Positions 10,414-19,650 are shown, numbered from the stretch's first letter. The stretch: DNA of 64,000 bases from Allomuricauda sp. CP2A (GCF_001683915.1 NZ_LXTT01000076.1:1-64000), one strand, 5' to 3'. A program made the numbers and translations. The notes: a model not told the origin generated them from the sequence alone.

Positions 10414-11226
10414 CTACTTGAGGGCGTCAATGGCTTGTTTAACCGAACCATATTGTTTCAGGGCCTTTTCAGCTTCTTGGTAATTCAACCCCAATTCCTC
10501 CATAATATATCGGGTACCACGATCCACCAATTTGGTGTTGCTCAACTGCATGTTCACCATTTTGTTGCCTTTTACCCGGCCAACACGTATCATAAGGGCG
10601 GTGGAAATCATATTCAGCACCATTTTCTGACTGGTACCACTCTTCATTCGGGTGCTTCCCGTCAAAAATTCGGGACCCACATTGATTTCTATAGGAATAT
10701 CGGAACTCGTGGCTAAGGGCGACCCAGGGTTGTTGGTAATTCCTGCCGTCAAAATGCCTTGTTCTTTGGCTTTGGCTATGCCACCCAGAACATAGGGAGT
10801 GGTTCCTGAGGCAGCAATTCCAACCAGTACATCGTTGGGGTTGATGTCGAATTCCTGCAAATCTTTCCAAGCCTGATCCAAGTCATCCTCAGCGAACTCC
10901 ACTGCTTTTCGGATGGCCTTATCACCACCCGCTATTAATCCAATGACCCTGTCATGTGGCATTCCAAAGGTTGGTGGGATTTCCGAAGCATCTAAAATGC
11001 CCAAACGCCCGCTGGTGCCGGCACCTATATAAAATAAACGCCCTCCTTTTTCAAAGCGTTCCGTCATTTCATCCACCAAAGCTGCCACCTTGGGTAATAC
11101 CTTTTTTACAGCGTCCGCCACTTTTTTGTCTTCATTATTGATATTGCTTACAATATCCAAGCTTGACATTTGTTCCAACTGATTGTACAAGGAAGCTTCT
11201 TCTGTTATCTTGATGTGTTTTTTCAC
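10414..11226 (-). CDS. murQ: N-acetylmuramic acid 6-phosphate etherase
   Basis: MurQ cleaves the lactyl ether of MurNAc-6-P in the cytosol to give GlcNAc-6-P and D-lactate. The 270-residue protein has the SIS fold with YIGAGTSGRLGILDASE at about residues 66-82, including the catalytic Glu near 82, and a second acidic patch FAEDDLDQ near 111-118. GSTRMKSGTSQK is also typical of the family. It is a little shorter than the E. coli enzyme (298 residues). Five bases separate it from the upstream DeoR-type regulator, so the two form an operon divergent from nagB. With AnmK in the same island it completes conversion of anhydro-MurNAc to GlcNAc-6-P. Confidence 0.95.
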   Translation of the reverse strand: MKKHIKITEEASLYNQLEQMSSLDIVSNINNEDKKVADAVKKVLPKVAALVDEMTERFEKGGRLFYIGAGTSGRLGILDASEIPPTFGMPHDRVIGLIAGGDKAIRKAVEFAEDDLDQAWKDLQEFDINPNDVLVGIAASGTTPYVLGGIAKAKEQGILTAGITNNPGSPLATSSDIPIEINVGPEFLTGSTRMKSGTSQKMVLNMISTALMIRVGRVKGNKMVNMQLSNTKLVDRGTRYIMEELGLNYQEAEKALKQYGSVKQAIDALK

Positions 11227-11231
11227 TGGGG

Positions 11232-11993
11232 TTACAATAATTGTATGTTCATATTCTTGAATGCCTCGAGTTTTTCATCCCAAGGTTCCAATTCCGTGAC
11301 CATGGTATTGATCACATTCAAATCGCAAGTCTTAAACCGGTGTTGGGAATTCAATTTCTCAGAAATGCACAAAAGCACGGTTTTCTTCGAGGCATTTATG
11401 ACCGCTTTTTTGGTCTGCACCACATCCCAATCAAATTCCGTCAAACCAAATTCAGCATCCACATATCCTGTTCCGATGAAACTATAGTCCACTTTAATCT
11501 GCGACAATGCATGGATGGCACTGGATCCCATGGCAATTTGGGAATCCCGGGAAAGGGTTCCTCCTATAAATATGGTTTCAATATTGGGTTTGGTCAACAA
11601 TTCCATGGCAACGGGAAGGCTGAGCGTAAAACAAGTGAGTTTGAGGTTTGCTGGAAGCAAGCGGGCTAGTTCCAAACAGGTGGTTCCGCCATCGATCAGC
11701 ACAACACTGTTTTCCCTGATCAAGGACATGGCCTTTTTGCCTATGGCTATTTTCTTGTCCAGTGCATATACATTGTTGCGGCTTGGGCTATAGTTGGCAA
11801 AACCCAATGATACGGCACCGCCATGCACCTTTACCAACATGTCTTCCGCATCCAGTTCCTTTACATCGCGCCGAACGGTATCAATGGACACATCCAATTT
11901 CTCCGCCAAATCAGTCAATAAAACCCGATTATGGAGCTCCACTTCATTAAGGATGGCGTGTTGTCGTTCTTCTTTGAGCATCAAAGCTGTCAT
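11232..11993 (-). CDS. DeoR-family transcriptional regulator
   Basis: The 253-residue protein has a DeoR winged HTH at about residues 7-60 (LLTDLAEKLDVSIDTVRRD) and a C-terminal DeoRC sugar-phosphate sensing domain of the ISOCOT fold (VLIDGGTTCLELARLLP, FIGGTLSRDSQ, FIGTGYVDAEFGLTEFD). Members of this family are usually repressors released by a phosphosugar. It sits between murQ and the divergent nagB fusion gene. The likely targets are these two transcripts and the likely ligand is an amino-sugar phosphate; both points are inferred from position. An upstream intergenic region of about 160 bp holds inverted and direct repeats that could be its operator. Confidence 0.92.
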   Translation of the reverse strand: MTALMLKEERQHAILNEVELHNRVLLTDLAEKLDVSIDTVRRDVKELDAEDMLVKVHGGAVSLGFANYSPSRNNVYALDKKIAIGKKAMSLIRENSVVLIDGGTTCLELARLLPANLKLTCFTLSLPVAMELLTKPNIETIFIGGTLSRDSQIAMGSSAIHALSQIKVDYSFIGTGYVDAEFGLTEFDWDVVQTKKAVINASKKTVLLCISEKLNSQHRFKTCDLNVINTMVTELEPWDEKLEAFKNMNIQLL

Positions 11994-12006
11994 TATAATT
12001 CAAATT

Positions 12007-12014
12007 CAAAAGTA
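12007..12014 (-). promoter_or_regulatory. -7 element of the DeoR-murQ operon
   Basis: The minus strand reads TACTTTTG, an exact match to the Bacteroidota -7 consensus TAnnTTTG, 13 bp upstream of the regulator's start codon. No TTG -33 element was found at the expected distance. Confidence 0.45.
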
Positions 12015-12033
12015 GAAAACTATTCCAGATTAT

Positions 12034-12111
12034 GCCGTTTATAGGAGAACCATTGTTGTCCGTCGATTAAAAACGCATAAAACGGCAAATATATTGCAAA
12101 ATACTGCAAAA
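12034..12111. promoter_or_regulatory. Candidate DeoR operator repeats
   Basis: Two repeat pairs lie between the divergent promoters. GCCGTTTAT at 12034-12042 is matched in inverted form by ATAAAACGGC at 12077-12086. TGCAAAA occurs at 12095-12101 and again at 12105-12111, a direct repeat with a 10-bp step, that is one helical turn, and it overlaps the nagB -33 element. Either pair could bind the neighbouring regulator. Confidence 0.35.
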
Positions 12112-12125
12112 ATGAATTATATTTG
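12094..12125 (+). promoter_or_regulatory. Promoter of the nagB fusion gene
   Basis: TTG at 12094-12096, a 21-bp spacer and TATATTTG at 12118-12125 match the Bacteroidota -33/-7 pattern. Transcription should start near 12132, giving a leader of about 24 nt. Confidence 0.55.
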
Positions 12126-12155
12126 TGCTGTTTTAACTTTTAATCCTGACAAATC

Positions 12156-14102
12156 ATGCAAGAATTGGTCAAAAATCCGTTGAAACCAGAGGCCTTGGAT
12201 ACGGAAACTGTGAAGTTTGAAAAAATCAATACGCACATCTATCAAGATTCAGACAGCGCATCTTGGTATGTTGCCAACGAGATTGCAAGTCTTATCAAAC
12301 AAAAAGAAAAACAGGGGAAAAAAGCGGTCCTTGGTTTGGCCACCGGGTCCACTCCCACCAAAGTGTATGATTACTTGGTCCAATTCCATAAAGAAGGAAG
12401 GTTGAGCTTCAAGAACGTGGTCACCTTTAATTTGGATGAATACTTTCCCATGGAACCCGATTCCATCCATAGCTATGTTCGTTTTATGAACGAACACCTA
12501 TTTGATCATATCGACATTGAACCCTTCAACATTCATATTCCCGATGGAAGCTTGCCCAAAGACGACATCAGAAAATATTGCATGGATTATGAAGAGAAAA
12601 TTCAAAATGTGGGAGGCATTGATATACAGGTTTTGGGAATTGGTAGAACCGGACATATTGGTTTCAATGAACCTGGATCTTCCCTCAGCAGCAAAACCCG
12701 TTTGGTTCGTTTGGACCGTGTGACCCGACTTGATGCGGCCAGCGACTTTTTTGGTGAGGAAAATGTTCCGAGAAGGGCCATCACCATGGGAGTGGGCACC
12801 ATTATGAATGCCAGAAGGATCATTCTTATGGCTTGGGGCGAAGGAAAGGCACCGATTATCCAACAAGCGGTTGAAGGTGAAATCAAAGAGTCAGTACCGG
12901 CCACGTTCCTGCAACATCATGAAAATTGCGACTTTGTCCTCGATGATGCCGCTTCTTCCTTTTTGACCCGCGTAAAAACACCATGGTTGGTCACTGAATG
13001 CGAATGGGACGAAAAACTCATCAAAACAGCGGCCATCTGGTTGTCCGAAAAATTGGGGAAGGCCATATTGAAGCTCACCAATGAGGACTACAATGAATAT
13101 GGCATGGGAAACCTGATTGCCGAAGTAGGCTCCGCAGAGCAAATCAACCTATCGGTGTTCAACCAGTTGCAGCGTACCATCACAGGATGGCCGGGCGGAA
13201 AACCCAATGCAGATGACAGCCAACGCCCGGAAAGGGCACAACCCTACCCTAAAACATCCTTGATATTCAGTCCGCACCCTGATGATGATGTTATTTCCAT
13301 GGGAGGCACCTTGTTGCGATTGGTGGACCAAGGACACAATGTCCATGTGGCCTATCAAACTTCGGGAAATATTGCCGTTTTTGATGATGAGGTCATTCGC
13401 TTTTTGGATTTTGCCACCGATGTGCAAAAAGAAAACAAAGAGCTCAAAAAACAGTTCAAACAGGTTCGGGAGTTCCTCGCTTCAAAAAAACCTGGGGAAA
13501 TTGATAGCGAAGAGGTGCAACATTTTAAAGGACTGATCCGAAAAGGAGAGGCACTTTCTGCTTGCCGTTATTGCGGAGTTAAAGAGGAAAACGCCCACTT
13601 CTTGAACCTACCCTTTTACGAAACTGGGGCTGTGCGAAAGAAACCCATCTCCGAAGCAGACGTGGAGATTACATATAAGTTGCTCAACTCGATAAAGCCA
13701 CATCAAATTTTTGCCGCAGGTGACCTTTCGGACCCACACGGCACCCACAGGGTTTGCTTGGATGTGATTTTCAAGGCCATTCAACGCCTGCTGGACGAGG
13801 GATCCGACTGGATCAGGAATTGCTACGTATGGCTCTACCGTGGTGCTTGGCAAGAATGGGACATCGCTGATATGGAAATGGCAGTACCCATTGGCCCAAA
13901 GGATATGGCCCGAAAAATCAATGCCATATTCAAGCACCAATCCCAAAAAGACAGTGCCATGTTCCCCGGAAATGACGAAAGGGAGTTCTGGCAGCGTGCC
14001 GAGCAACGAAACAAGGATACCGCCAACCGATACAATGCTTTGGGCATGGCAGAATACGAGGCCATGGAAGGTTTTGTGCGTTATCGATTTGATTCAAAAT
14101 AA
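12156..14102 (+). CDS. nagB: Glucosamine-6-phosphate deaminase fused to PIG-L deacetylase
   Basis: The 648-residue protein joins two enzymes. Residues about 20-270 are a NagB isomerase/deaminase: GLATGSTPTKVYDYL, FNLDEYFPM and GIGRTGHIGFNEPGS hold the phosphate-binding and catalytic residues that turn glucosamine-6-P into fructose-6-P and ammonia. Residues about 370-640 are a PIG-L/LmbE-type zinc deacetylase with SPHPDDDVISMGG (near 372) and DPHGTHRV (near 525), so the metal ligands appear intact. Fusions of this kind are known in Bacteroidota, usually annotated simply as NagB. No nagA gene is present in the window, so the PIG-L half may deacetylate GlcNAc-6-P; this is inference. The gene opens the plus-strand arm of the recycling island and is divergent from the DeoR regulator. 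Confidence 0.93.
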   Translation: MQELVKNPLKPEALDTETVKFEKINTHIYQDSDSASWYVANEIASLIKQKEKQGKKAVLGLATGSTPTKVYDYLVQFHKEGRLSFKNVVTFNLDEYFPMEPDSIHSYVRFMNEHLFDHIDIEPFNIHIPDGSLPKDDIRKYCMDYEEKIQNVGGIDIQVLGIGRTGHIGFNEPGSSLSSKTRLVRLDRVTRLDAASDFFGEENVPRRAITMGVGTIMNARRIILMAWGEGKAPIIQQAVEGEIKESVPATFLQHHENCDFVLDDAASSFLTRVKTPWLVTECEWDEKLIKTAAIWLSEKLGKAILKLTNEDYNEYGMGNLIAEVGSAEQINLSVFNQLQRTITGWPGGKPNADDSQRPERAQPYPKTSLIFSPHPDDDVISMGGTLLRLVDQGHNVHVAYQTSGNIAVFDDEVIRFLDFATDVQKENKELKKQFKQVREFLASKKPGEIDSEEVQHFKGLIRKGEALSACRYCGVKEENAHFLNLPFYETGAVRKKPISEADVEITYKLLNSIKPHQIFAAGDLSDPHGTHRVCLDVIFKAIQRLLDEGSDWIRNCYVWLYRGAWQEWDIADMEMAVPIGPKDMARKINAIFKHQSQKDSAMFPGNDEREFWQRAEQRNKDTANRYNALGMAEYEAMEGFVRYRFDSK

Positions 14103-14136
14103 TAGGGCACAATGAAAATTTCCATTAAGTAGTTAA

Positions 14137-14168
14137 TTGTTCAATTCAATCAAAAAGGCCTACATTTA
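14137..14168 (+). promoter_or_regulatory. Possible promoter overlapping the hairpin before the DigH-like gene
   Basis: TTG at 14137-14139, a 21-bp spacer and TACATTTA at 14161-14168 (one mismatch to TAnnTTTG) would start transcription near 14175, 20 nt before the next ATG. The element lies within the terminator-like hairpin at 14153-14187. Confidence 0.3.
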
Positions 14169-14187
14169 ATCCAGAAGTAGGCCTTTT
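14153..14187 (+). terminator. Hairpin after the nagB fusion gene
   Basis: AAAAGGCCTAC at 14153-14163 pairs perfectly with GTAGGCCTTTT at 14177-14187 around a 13-nt loop, giving an 11-bp stem that ends in a T run. It lies 50 bp after the nagB stop codon and ends 8 bp before the next start codon. Confidence 0.7.
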
Positions 14188-14195
14188 CAGCTTAT

Positions 14196-15680
14196 ATGCG
14201 CAACGTTTTATTCTTTTCGATTTTCCTTGTTCTTTTATCCTCTTGTGCGGTCTCCAAAACACCTCACAAAGAATTTAGGGGCGTATGGATTGCCACAGTG
14301 GCCAATATTGACTGGCCCAAAAACCCAAATGATTCGCCTGAGAAAAAAAAGGAGGACTTTATTGCTATTCTGAACTTTTATCAAAAGTTGAACTTCAATG
14401 CGGCCATAGTACAGGTGCGAACCGCTGGTGATGCCTTCTACAAAACCGAATTGGCGCCTTGGTCCAAATATCTTTCTGGTAAAGAAGGTGCGGCACCCCA
14501 AGGATTTGATGACCCATTGCAATGGATGATTCAGGAAACCCATAAACGCGGTATGGAATTCCATGCTTGGCTCAATCCCTACCGAGCCACTTTTGATTTG
14601 GATACCCTGGCCCTCTCCAAAGAGCATGATTTTTACCAACATCCTGATTGGATGGTCAAATACGGTAAAAAATATTACTACAACCCCGGAATACCTGCGG
14701 TTCAGGAAAAATTTGCCAAAGTTGTGGAGGAATTGGTCACCCGCTATGAGCTGGATGCCATCCATTTTGATGATTATTTCTATCCCTATAAACTGGAAGG
14801 CGAAGCATTCAATGATTCCATAACCTTCCAAACCTACGGTTTGCCCAATCAATCCGTGGAGAATTGGCGACGTAGCAATGTAGACTCTTTGGTGAAAAAC
14901 GTACACCACACCATCAAGAAAAATAAGCCATGGGTGCAATTTGGCATCAGTCCGTTTGGGGTTTGGAAAAACAAAAGCACCGACCCCATGGGTTCCGATA
15001 CCCGTGCCGGCCAGACCACGTATGAAGATTTATATGCCGACCCCGTACTCTGGGTAAAAGAAGGCTGGTTGGACTATTTGGCACCCCAAGCCTATTGGAG
15101 CATGGACTATCCCCCAGCTTCCCACAAAGCCGTAGGCTCTTGGTGGAACAACGCCACGCCCAATACCAATCTATACCTTGGAAACGGAGCCTACAAGATT
15201 AAAAACAACAGTGACAAGGCTTGGGAGAGAAAGAATGAGATTCCTAAACAGTTGACTTTTGCTAGGGAACAGGGAAATATTGATGGCAATATCTTTTTCA
15301 GTGCCAAATCACTTATTGGTCAGCATGAAAACGTGACCAAAACCCTAAAGAAGAAGTTTTATCGGCTTCCAGCAGAAAATCCAACAACACTGAACAAAAA
15401 TCCAAGATCAATTCAACTGCCCGGTATTGAATCAATCGAAAAGAAAAACGAGATGTTAAACATCTGCATCTCACATACCGATTCCGTTCCCAGATTTCTG
15501 AATTACTATCAACTGAATGGCAACGGAAAACAACTCATTGGAAAGAATTATCTTTCCGAAAGCGAAAATTCTGGGTGTTTTCAACTCAAATTGACCAAAA
15601 AACAACAAAGAAGCGAGGTGGGCATTTCTATATCAGATGCATACGGTAATGAAACTGCAACACTACCTTTGAATTTTTAA
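14196..15680 (+). CDS. DigH-like GHL10 glycosyl hydrolase lipoprotein
   Basis: The 494-residue protein begins with a lipoprotein signal (LLSSC, Cys17). From about residue 25 it has a GHL10 domain (PF02638, formerly DUF187): EFRGVWIATVANIDWP, FNAAIVQVRTAGDAFY, WLNPYRA, LDAIHFDDYFYPY near 182-194, and DYLAPQAYWSMDYP. E. coli DigH (YddW), a lipoprotein with this domain, hydrolyses denuded peptidoglycan glycans at the division site. The location in front of ampG, nagZ and anmK supports a wall-degrading role that feeds recycling. The C-terminal 120 residues resemble a fibronectin-like beta domain. The start codon follows a hairpin by 8 bp and has no purine-rich leader. Specificity is inferred. Confidence 0.85.
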   Translation: MRNVLFFSIFLVLLSSCAVSKTPHKEFRGVWIATVANIDWPKNPNDSPEKKKEDFIAILNFYQKLNFNAAIVQVRTAGDAFYKTELAPWSKYLSGKEGAAPQGFDDPLQWMIQETHKRGMEFHAWLNPYRATFDLDTLALSKEHDFYQHPDWMVKYGKKYYYNPGIPAVQEKFAKVVEELVTRYELDAIHFDDYFYPYKLEGEAFNDSITFQTYGLPNQSVENWRRSNVDSLVKNVHHTIKKNKPWVQFGISPFGVWKNKSTDPMGSDTRAGQTTYEDLYADPVLWVKEGWLDYLAPQAYWSMDYPPASHKAVGSWWNNATPNTNLYLGNGAYKIKNNSDKAWERKNEIPKQLTFAREQGNIDGNIFFSAKSLIGQHENVTKTLKKKFYRLPAENPTTLNKNPRSIQLPGIESIEKKNEMLNICISHTDSVPRFLNYYQLNGNGKQLIGKNYLSESENSGCFQLKLTKKQQRSEVGISISDAYGNETATLPLNF

Positions 15681-15690
15681 AATCACGCAA

Positions 15691-16971
15691 ATGAGTGTCG
15701 CACCAAAAGACAAAAATGCCTGGCTATGGATTCCCTTCCTTTATTTCACCCAAGGAATTCCCTATATTTTGGTGGTCACTGTATCCGTAATCATGTACAA
15801 ACGACTTGGAATTGGCAATGCTGAAATAGGACTCTACACCAGCTGGCTATACCTTCCGTGGGTGCTAAAACCACTTTGGAGCCCCATTGTGGATTTGAAC
15901 GGCACCAAACGCAAATGGTTTTTGGCCATGCAATTGGTCATCGCATTGGCATTTTTGGGCATAGGCATTTTTGTTCCCTCCAACTCGTTTTTCATCATTA
16001 CCCTGGCCTTCTTTTGGATGGCTGCCTTTGCATCGGCCACCAATGATATTGCTTCGGATGGATATTATATGATTGGGCTTACCCAAAAAAAACAATCCTT
16101 TTTTATTGGGCTACGGAGTACTTTTTACCGACTGGCCATGGTGACCGGTCAAGGACTTTTGGTGATTTTTGCCGGATTTTTGGAAAACAAATATGGAGAC
16201 AATACCAAAGCATGGTCCTTAACCATGGTAAGCGCCGCCGCACTTATGCTCCTGTTGACCATTGCCAACTTTTTCAGTACGCCCAAATTTGAAACCGCTC
16301 AAAAGGAACTGACGGAAAAACCAGTCAGTTTTTTGGAAGTTTTTGCATCATTCTTCAAAAAAAACCAAATAGGAATTGCGCTGCTGTTCATCCTAACCTA
16401 TCGTTTGGGCGAATCACAACTGGTAAAAATGGCCTCTCCTTTTCTGTTGGACAAATTGGAAGTGGGCGGCCTGGCGTATTCCACCGAAGCAGTGGGTACA
16501 ATCTATGGAACCGTCGGCATAATTATGCTTTCCCTTGGAGGAATTGTCGGCGGCATCTTGATATCTCGGGACGGGCTAAAAAAATGGATGCTGCCCATGC
16601 TCCTCGCCCTTAATTTACCAAACGCATTGTACGCTCTATTGGCTGTGACACAAACCACCAGCATCTATGCCGTAACAGGGACAGTGGTATTGGAACAATT
16701 TGGTTATGGATTTGGGTTCACTGCCTTTATGATGTACCTTATCTATATTGCCGAAGGCATTTCAAAAACATCACATTATGCCATAGCCACTGGGTTTATG
16801 GCGCTGGGCATGATGCTACCTGGAATGGTCAGTGGATACATTCAAGAATGGTTGGGGTACGATGGTTTCTTTATCTGGGTGGTGATAGCTGCCCTACCTG
16901 CCTTTTTGGTGCTCAAATTCCTAAAGTATCCCGCCGACTTCGGCAAAAAGACAAATGAATCAAATGTCTAA
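15691..16971 (+). CDS. ampG: AmpG-type muropeptide permease (MFS)
   Basis: The 426-residue protein is a 12-helix major facilitator transporter of the AmpG/PAT type. AmpG proteins import GlcNAc-anhydro-MurNAc muropeptides through the inner membrane with protons. Visible family traits are FLYFTQGIPYILV at the start, GLYTSWLYLPWVLKPLWSPIVD, and ATNDIASDGYY in the fourth helix region. It starts 10 bp after the DigH-like gene and overlaps nagZ by 17 bp, which ties it to the recycling genes. The name rests on the family and on this neighbourhood; related transporters of the PAT group can carry other substrates. Confidence 0.85.
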   Translation: MSVAPKDKNAWLWIPFLYFTQGIPYILVVTVSVIMYKRLGIGNAEIGLYTSWLYLPWVLKPLWSPIVDLNGTKRKWFLAMQLVIALAFLGIGIFVPSNSFFIITLAFFWMAAFASATNDIASDGYYMIGLTQKKQSFFIGLRSTFYRLAMVTGQGLLVIFAGFLENKYGDNTKAWSLTMVSAAALMLLLTIANFFSTPKFETAQKELTEKPVSFLEVFASFFKKNQIGIALLFILTYRLGESQLVKMASPFLLDKLEVGGLAYSTEAVGTIYGTVGIIMLSLGGIVGGILISRDGLKKWMLPMLLALNLPNALYALLAVTQTTSIYAVTGTVVLEQFGYGFGFTAFMMYLIYIAEGISKTSHYAIATGFMALGMMLPGMVSGYIQEWLGYDGFFIWVVIAALPAFLVLKFLKYPADFGKKTNESNV

Positions 16972-18565
16972 AGAAATTGTTCCGTATTCCATATCACAAA
17001 AAGAACTGAGCCTCCAAGAAAAGGTTGGGCAATTGTTCATGCTGGCTGCTTTTATTAACGACACCGAAGCGGCAGTTCAAAAAACGGAACAATTGATTCG
17101 TGAACATCATATAGGAGCACTCTGCTTTTTTCACAGCAGAGCCAGTGCCGCCACCAATTTTGAGGGCAAAAAAGCGGTTGTTCACAATGAAAACAGCTAT
17201 GACCGCTTAAAACAGCTCATTGCACGTTATCAAAAAGCGGCTAAATATCCACTATTGATGGCGATGGATGCCGAGTGGGGCCTTGCCATGCGAATTGAAA
17301 ACACCCCACAATACCCCTATGCCATTACATTGGGAGCTCTCCAGAACAACAGTGATCTTATTTTTGAGGTGGGACAACGAATAGGATTGGATTGTAGGGA
17401 AGCGGGAATCCATTGGAACCTTGCCCCTGTGGTGGACATTAACAGTAACCCAGAAAATCCAGTGATCGGGTATCGTTCATTCGGTGACAACAAAAAAAGT
17501 GTGCTTTCCAAAGCGGAAGCCTATTTAAAAGGAATGGAAAGTTCGGGAACCTTAAATTCCATTAAACATTTTCCTGGGCATGGCGATACGGCCACTGATT
17601 CCCATTTGGGGCTTCCTGTTATCGATAAATCTATGGAGGAGCTAAGGCAAAATGAACTGTATCCTTTCCAAGAGTTGATCAAAAAAGGGGGCGATTCCGT
17701 CATGGTGGGGCATTTATTGTTGCCGCAATTGGATGATACGGAACCATCCACCACCTCATCAAAAATCATTACGGGCCTGCTTCGGAATGAAATGGGTTTT
17801 GAAGGTGTGATCATTTCCGATGCCCTGAACATGCACGCCGTTTCCAAAAAATATCTTGAAAAGGGAAAACTGGAAGCCGCAGCTTTTACTGCGGGAATGG
17901 ACATGCTCTGTTTTAGTGAGCATGTAGCCGAAGGCATTGAACGTATTTTGAACAGTGCCCCTGAAAACAGAATTGAGGAAAGTTTCAAACGAATATGGCA
18001 GCTTAAAGAAAAAGTTTTCATGAATAAAGCTCCCCGAGTGAATGAGGCTGAAAATCCCTCAGACTTGAACAGAACAATTGCTCAAAATACATTAACCGAG
18101 CTTTTTGGTAATCCTGAAAAAAAGGATGAAATCAAAAACGCTACTTTTTTGAACCTTTCTTTTGCCCCAAATAACAACAATATTTTTTCCAAAAAACTGG
18201 AAGATGATTATCAACAAAGAGCATGGGAATTGTCTTCCCAAATGGCAGAAATAAAACTTGGACTGGGCAAGCATCAAAATGTCGTGCTGGCCATTTTTCC
18301 ACCCACGATGAAGCCTAAAAATCAGTTTGGCCTTGATTCGGTTTTGTTGGATTTCATGCAAAAGCTGATAGCGGAAAAAAATGTGTTGGTCTACCTTTTT
18401 GGAAATCCCTATGTTTTGGATATTTTGGGATTGCAATCAAACTCAAATGCGGTAGTGGCCTATCAAGATTTTGTGGAATTTCAAGAAGAGGCCATTTGTC
18501 ATTTTAAAGGAGAAATGACTGCCACAGGGAAACTACCCATTACACTAAAAACCTTTCAGCCATGA
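16955..18565 (+). CDS. nagZ: GH3 beta-N-acetylglucosaminidase
   Basis: NagZ removes GlcNAc from GlcNAc-anhydro-MurNAc products. The 536-residue protein has a GH3 TIM barrel (about residues 15-350) with KHFPGHGDTATDSH, which carries the family's His/Asp acid-base loop, and the nucleophile Asp in GVIISDALNMHA. A C-terminal domain of about 170 residues is extra relative to the short cytosolic NagZ of E. coli (341 residues), as in Bacillus-type enzymes. No signal peptide is visible, which fits action in the cytosol after AmpG import. The ATG at 16955 overlaps ampG by 17 bp; Met4 (16964) is an alternative start. The gene overlaps anmK by 4 bp. Confidence 0.9.
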   Translation: MNQMSKEIVPYSISQKELSLQEKVGQLFMLAAFINDTEAAVQKTEQLIREHHIGALCFFHSRASAATNFEGKKAVVHNENSYDRLKQLIARYQKAAKYPLLMAMDAEWGLAMRIENTPQYPYAITLGALQNNSDLIFEVGQRIGLDCREAGIHWNLAPVVDINSNPENPVIGYRSFGDNKKSVLSKAEAYLKGMESSGTLNSIKHFPGHGDTATDSHLGLPVIDKSMEELRQNELYPFQELIKKGGDSVMVGHLLLPQLDDTEPSTTSSKIITGLLRNEMGFEGVIISDALNMHAVSKKYLEKGKLEAAAFTAGMDMLCFSEHVAEGIERILNSAPENRIEESFKRIWQLKEKVFMNKAPRVNEAENPSDLNRTIAQNTLTELFGNPEKKDEIKNATFLNLSFAPNNNNIFSKKLEDDYQQRAWELSSQMAEIKLGLGKHQNVVLAIFPPTMKPKNQFGLDSVLLDFMQKLIAEKNVLVYLFGNPYVLDILGLQSNSNAVVAYQDFVEFQEEAICHFKGEMTATGKLPITLKTFQP

Positions 18566-19650
18566 ACACAAGTGTTTATAAAGTATTGGGATTGATGTCC
18601 GGCACCTCCTTGGATGGACTGGATATGGCCTATTGCCATCTTTGGGAAGAAAAAGGCCGTTGGCAATTCTCCATTGAGCATACCAAGGAAATTCCCTATG
18701 CTGATGCGATGCGGAATTATCTGAAAAATGCCATTTATCTTTCGGAAAAGGACCATGCCCAACTCCACAAGGACTATGGCAAATGGTTGGGAGAACAAGC
18801 TAAGATTTTTATTGAAGAGAGTAGTATTGAAGTTGATTTTATCGCGAGCCATGGACATACTTCCCACCATCGACCCGAAGAGGGCATCACCTTTCAGTTG
18901 GGAGACGGACAACTTTTGTCCAACGCAAGTGGCAAACAGGTCGTGTGCGATTTTAGGACCAAAGATGTTGGCCTGGGGGGACAAGGTGCGCCTTTGGTCC
19001 CGATTGGAGACCGACTTTTGTTCCATGACTATGATTTCTGCCTGAATTTGGGGGGAATCAGTAATATTTCCTTTGAAAAAAATGGTGAACGGATTGCCTA
19101 TGATATTGGAATGGCCAACATGCCTTTGAATCATATCACCCACAAAATGGGATTGGATTATGATGAAAACGGAAAGCTGGCCCGAAGCGGGAAATTGGAC
19201 GATGACTTGTTGAAAAAACTCAACCAACTTGAATATTATCGACTACCCTATCCCAAATCCACAGGATATGAATGGTTTACTGGAAAAATTGTTCCATTGA
19301 TTGAAGCTTCCAACAGTTCAGAAATCGATTTGCTAAATACTTTTATCCACCATAACTGTGAACAGATTGCTTTGAGTATCCACAAGCACCAAAACAAATC
19401 AAAAAGCAAATTATTGGTCACGGGTGGTGGGGCTCTTAACCAATTCTTTATGGATGTGCTCCAAGAAAAACTAGGATTCGATACCGAAGTGGTTGTTCCC
19501 AACAAAACATTGATTGCCTATAAGGAAGCCTTGGTTTTTGCTTTAATGGGCGTGCTTCGGTTGAAGGGCATTACCAATGTTTTGAAATCTGTTACCGGAG
19601 CACGAGAGGATTCCTGTAGTGGCGAAGTCCATTTTCCGGAAACCGGTTAA
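18562..19650 (+). CDS. anmK: Anhydro-N-acetylmuramic acid kinase
   Basis: AnmK opens the 1,6-anhydro ring of anhydro-MurNAc and phosphorylates it to MurNAc-6-P, the substrate of MurQ. The 362-residue protein has the ASKHA-fold signatures GLMSGTSLDGLDMAY at the start, GQGAPLVPIGDRLLF and NLGGISNIS in the middle, and VTGGGALNQFF towards the end, as in the family. It overlaps nagZ by four bases (ATGA), so the two should be translationally coupled. Its stop codon overlaps that of the convergent exporter gene by four bases. Confidence 0.95.
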   Translation: MNTSVYKVLGLMSGTSLDGLDMAYCHLWEEKGRWQFSIEHTKEIPYADAMRNYLKNAIYLSEKDHAQLHKDYGKWLGEQAKIFIEESSIEVDFIASHGHTSHHRPEEGITFQLGDGQLLSNASGKQVVCDFRTKDVGLGGQGAPLVPIGDRLLFHDYDFCLNLGGISNISFEKNGERIAYDIGMANMPLNHITHKMGLDYDENGKLARSGKLDDDLLKKLNQLEYYRLPYPKSTGYEWFTGKIVPLIEASNSSEIDLLNTFIHHNCEQIALSIHKHQNKSKSKLLVTGGGALNQFFMDVLQEKLGFDTEVVVPNKTLIAYKEALVFALMGVLRLKGITNVLKSVTGAREDSCSGEVHFPETG

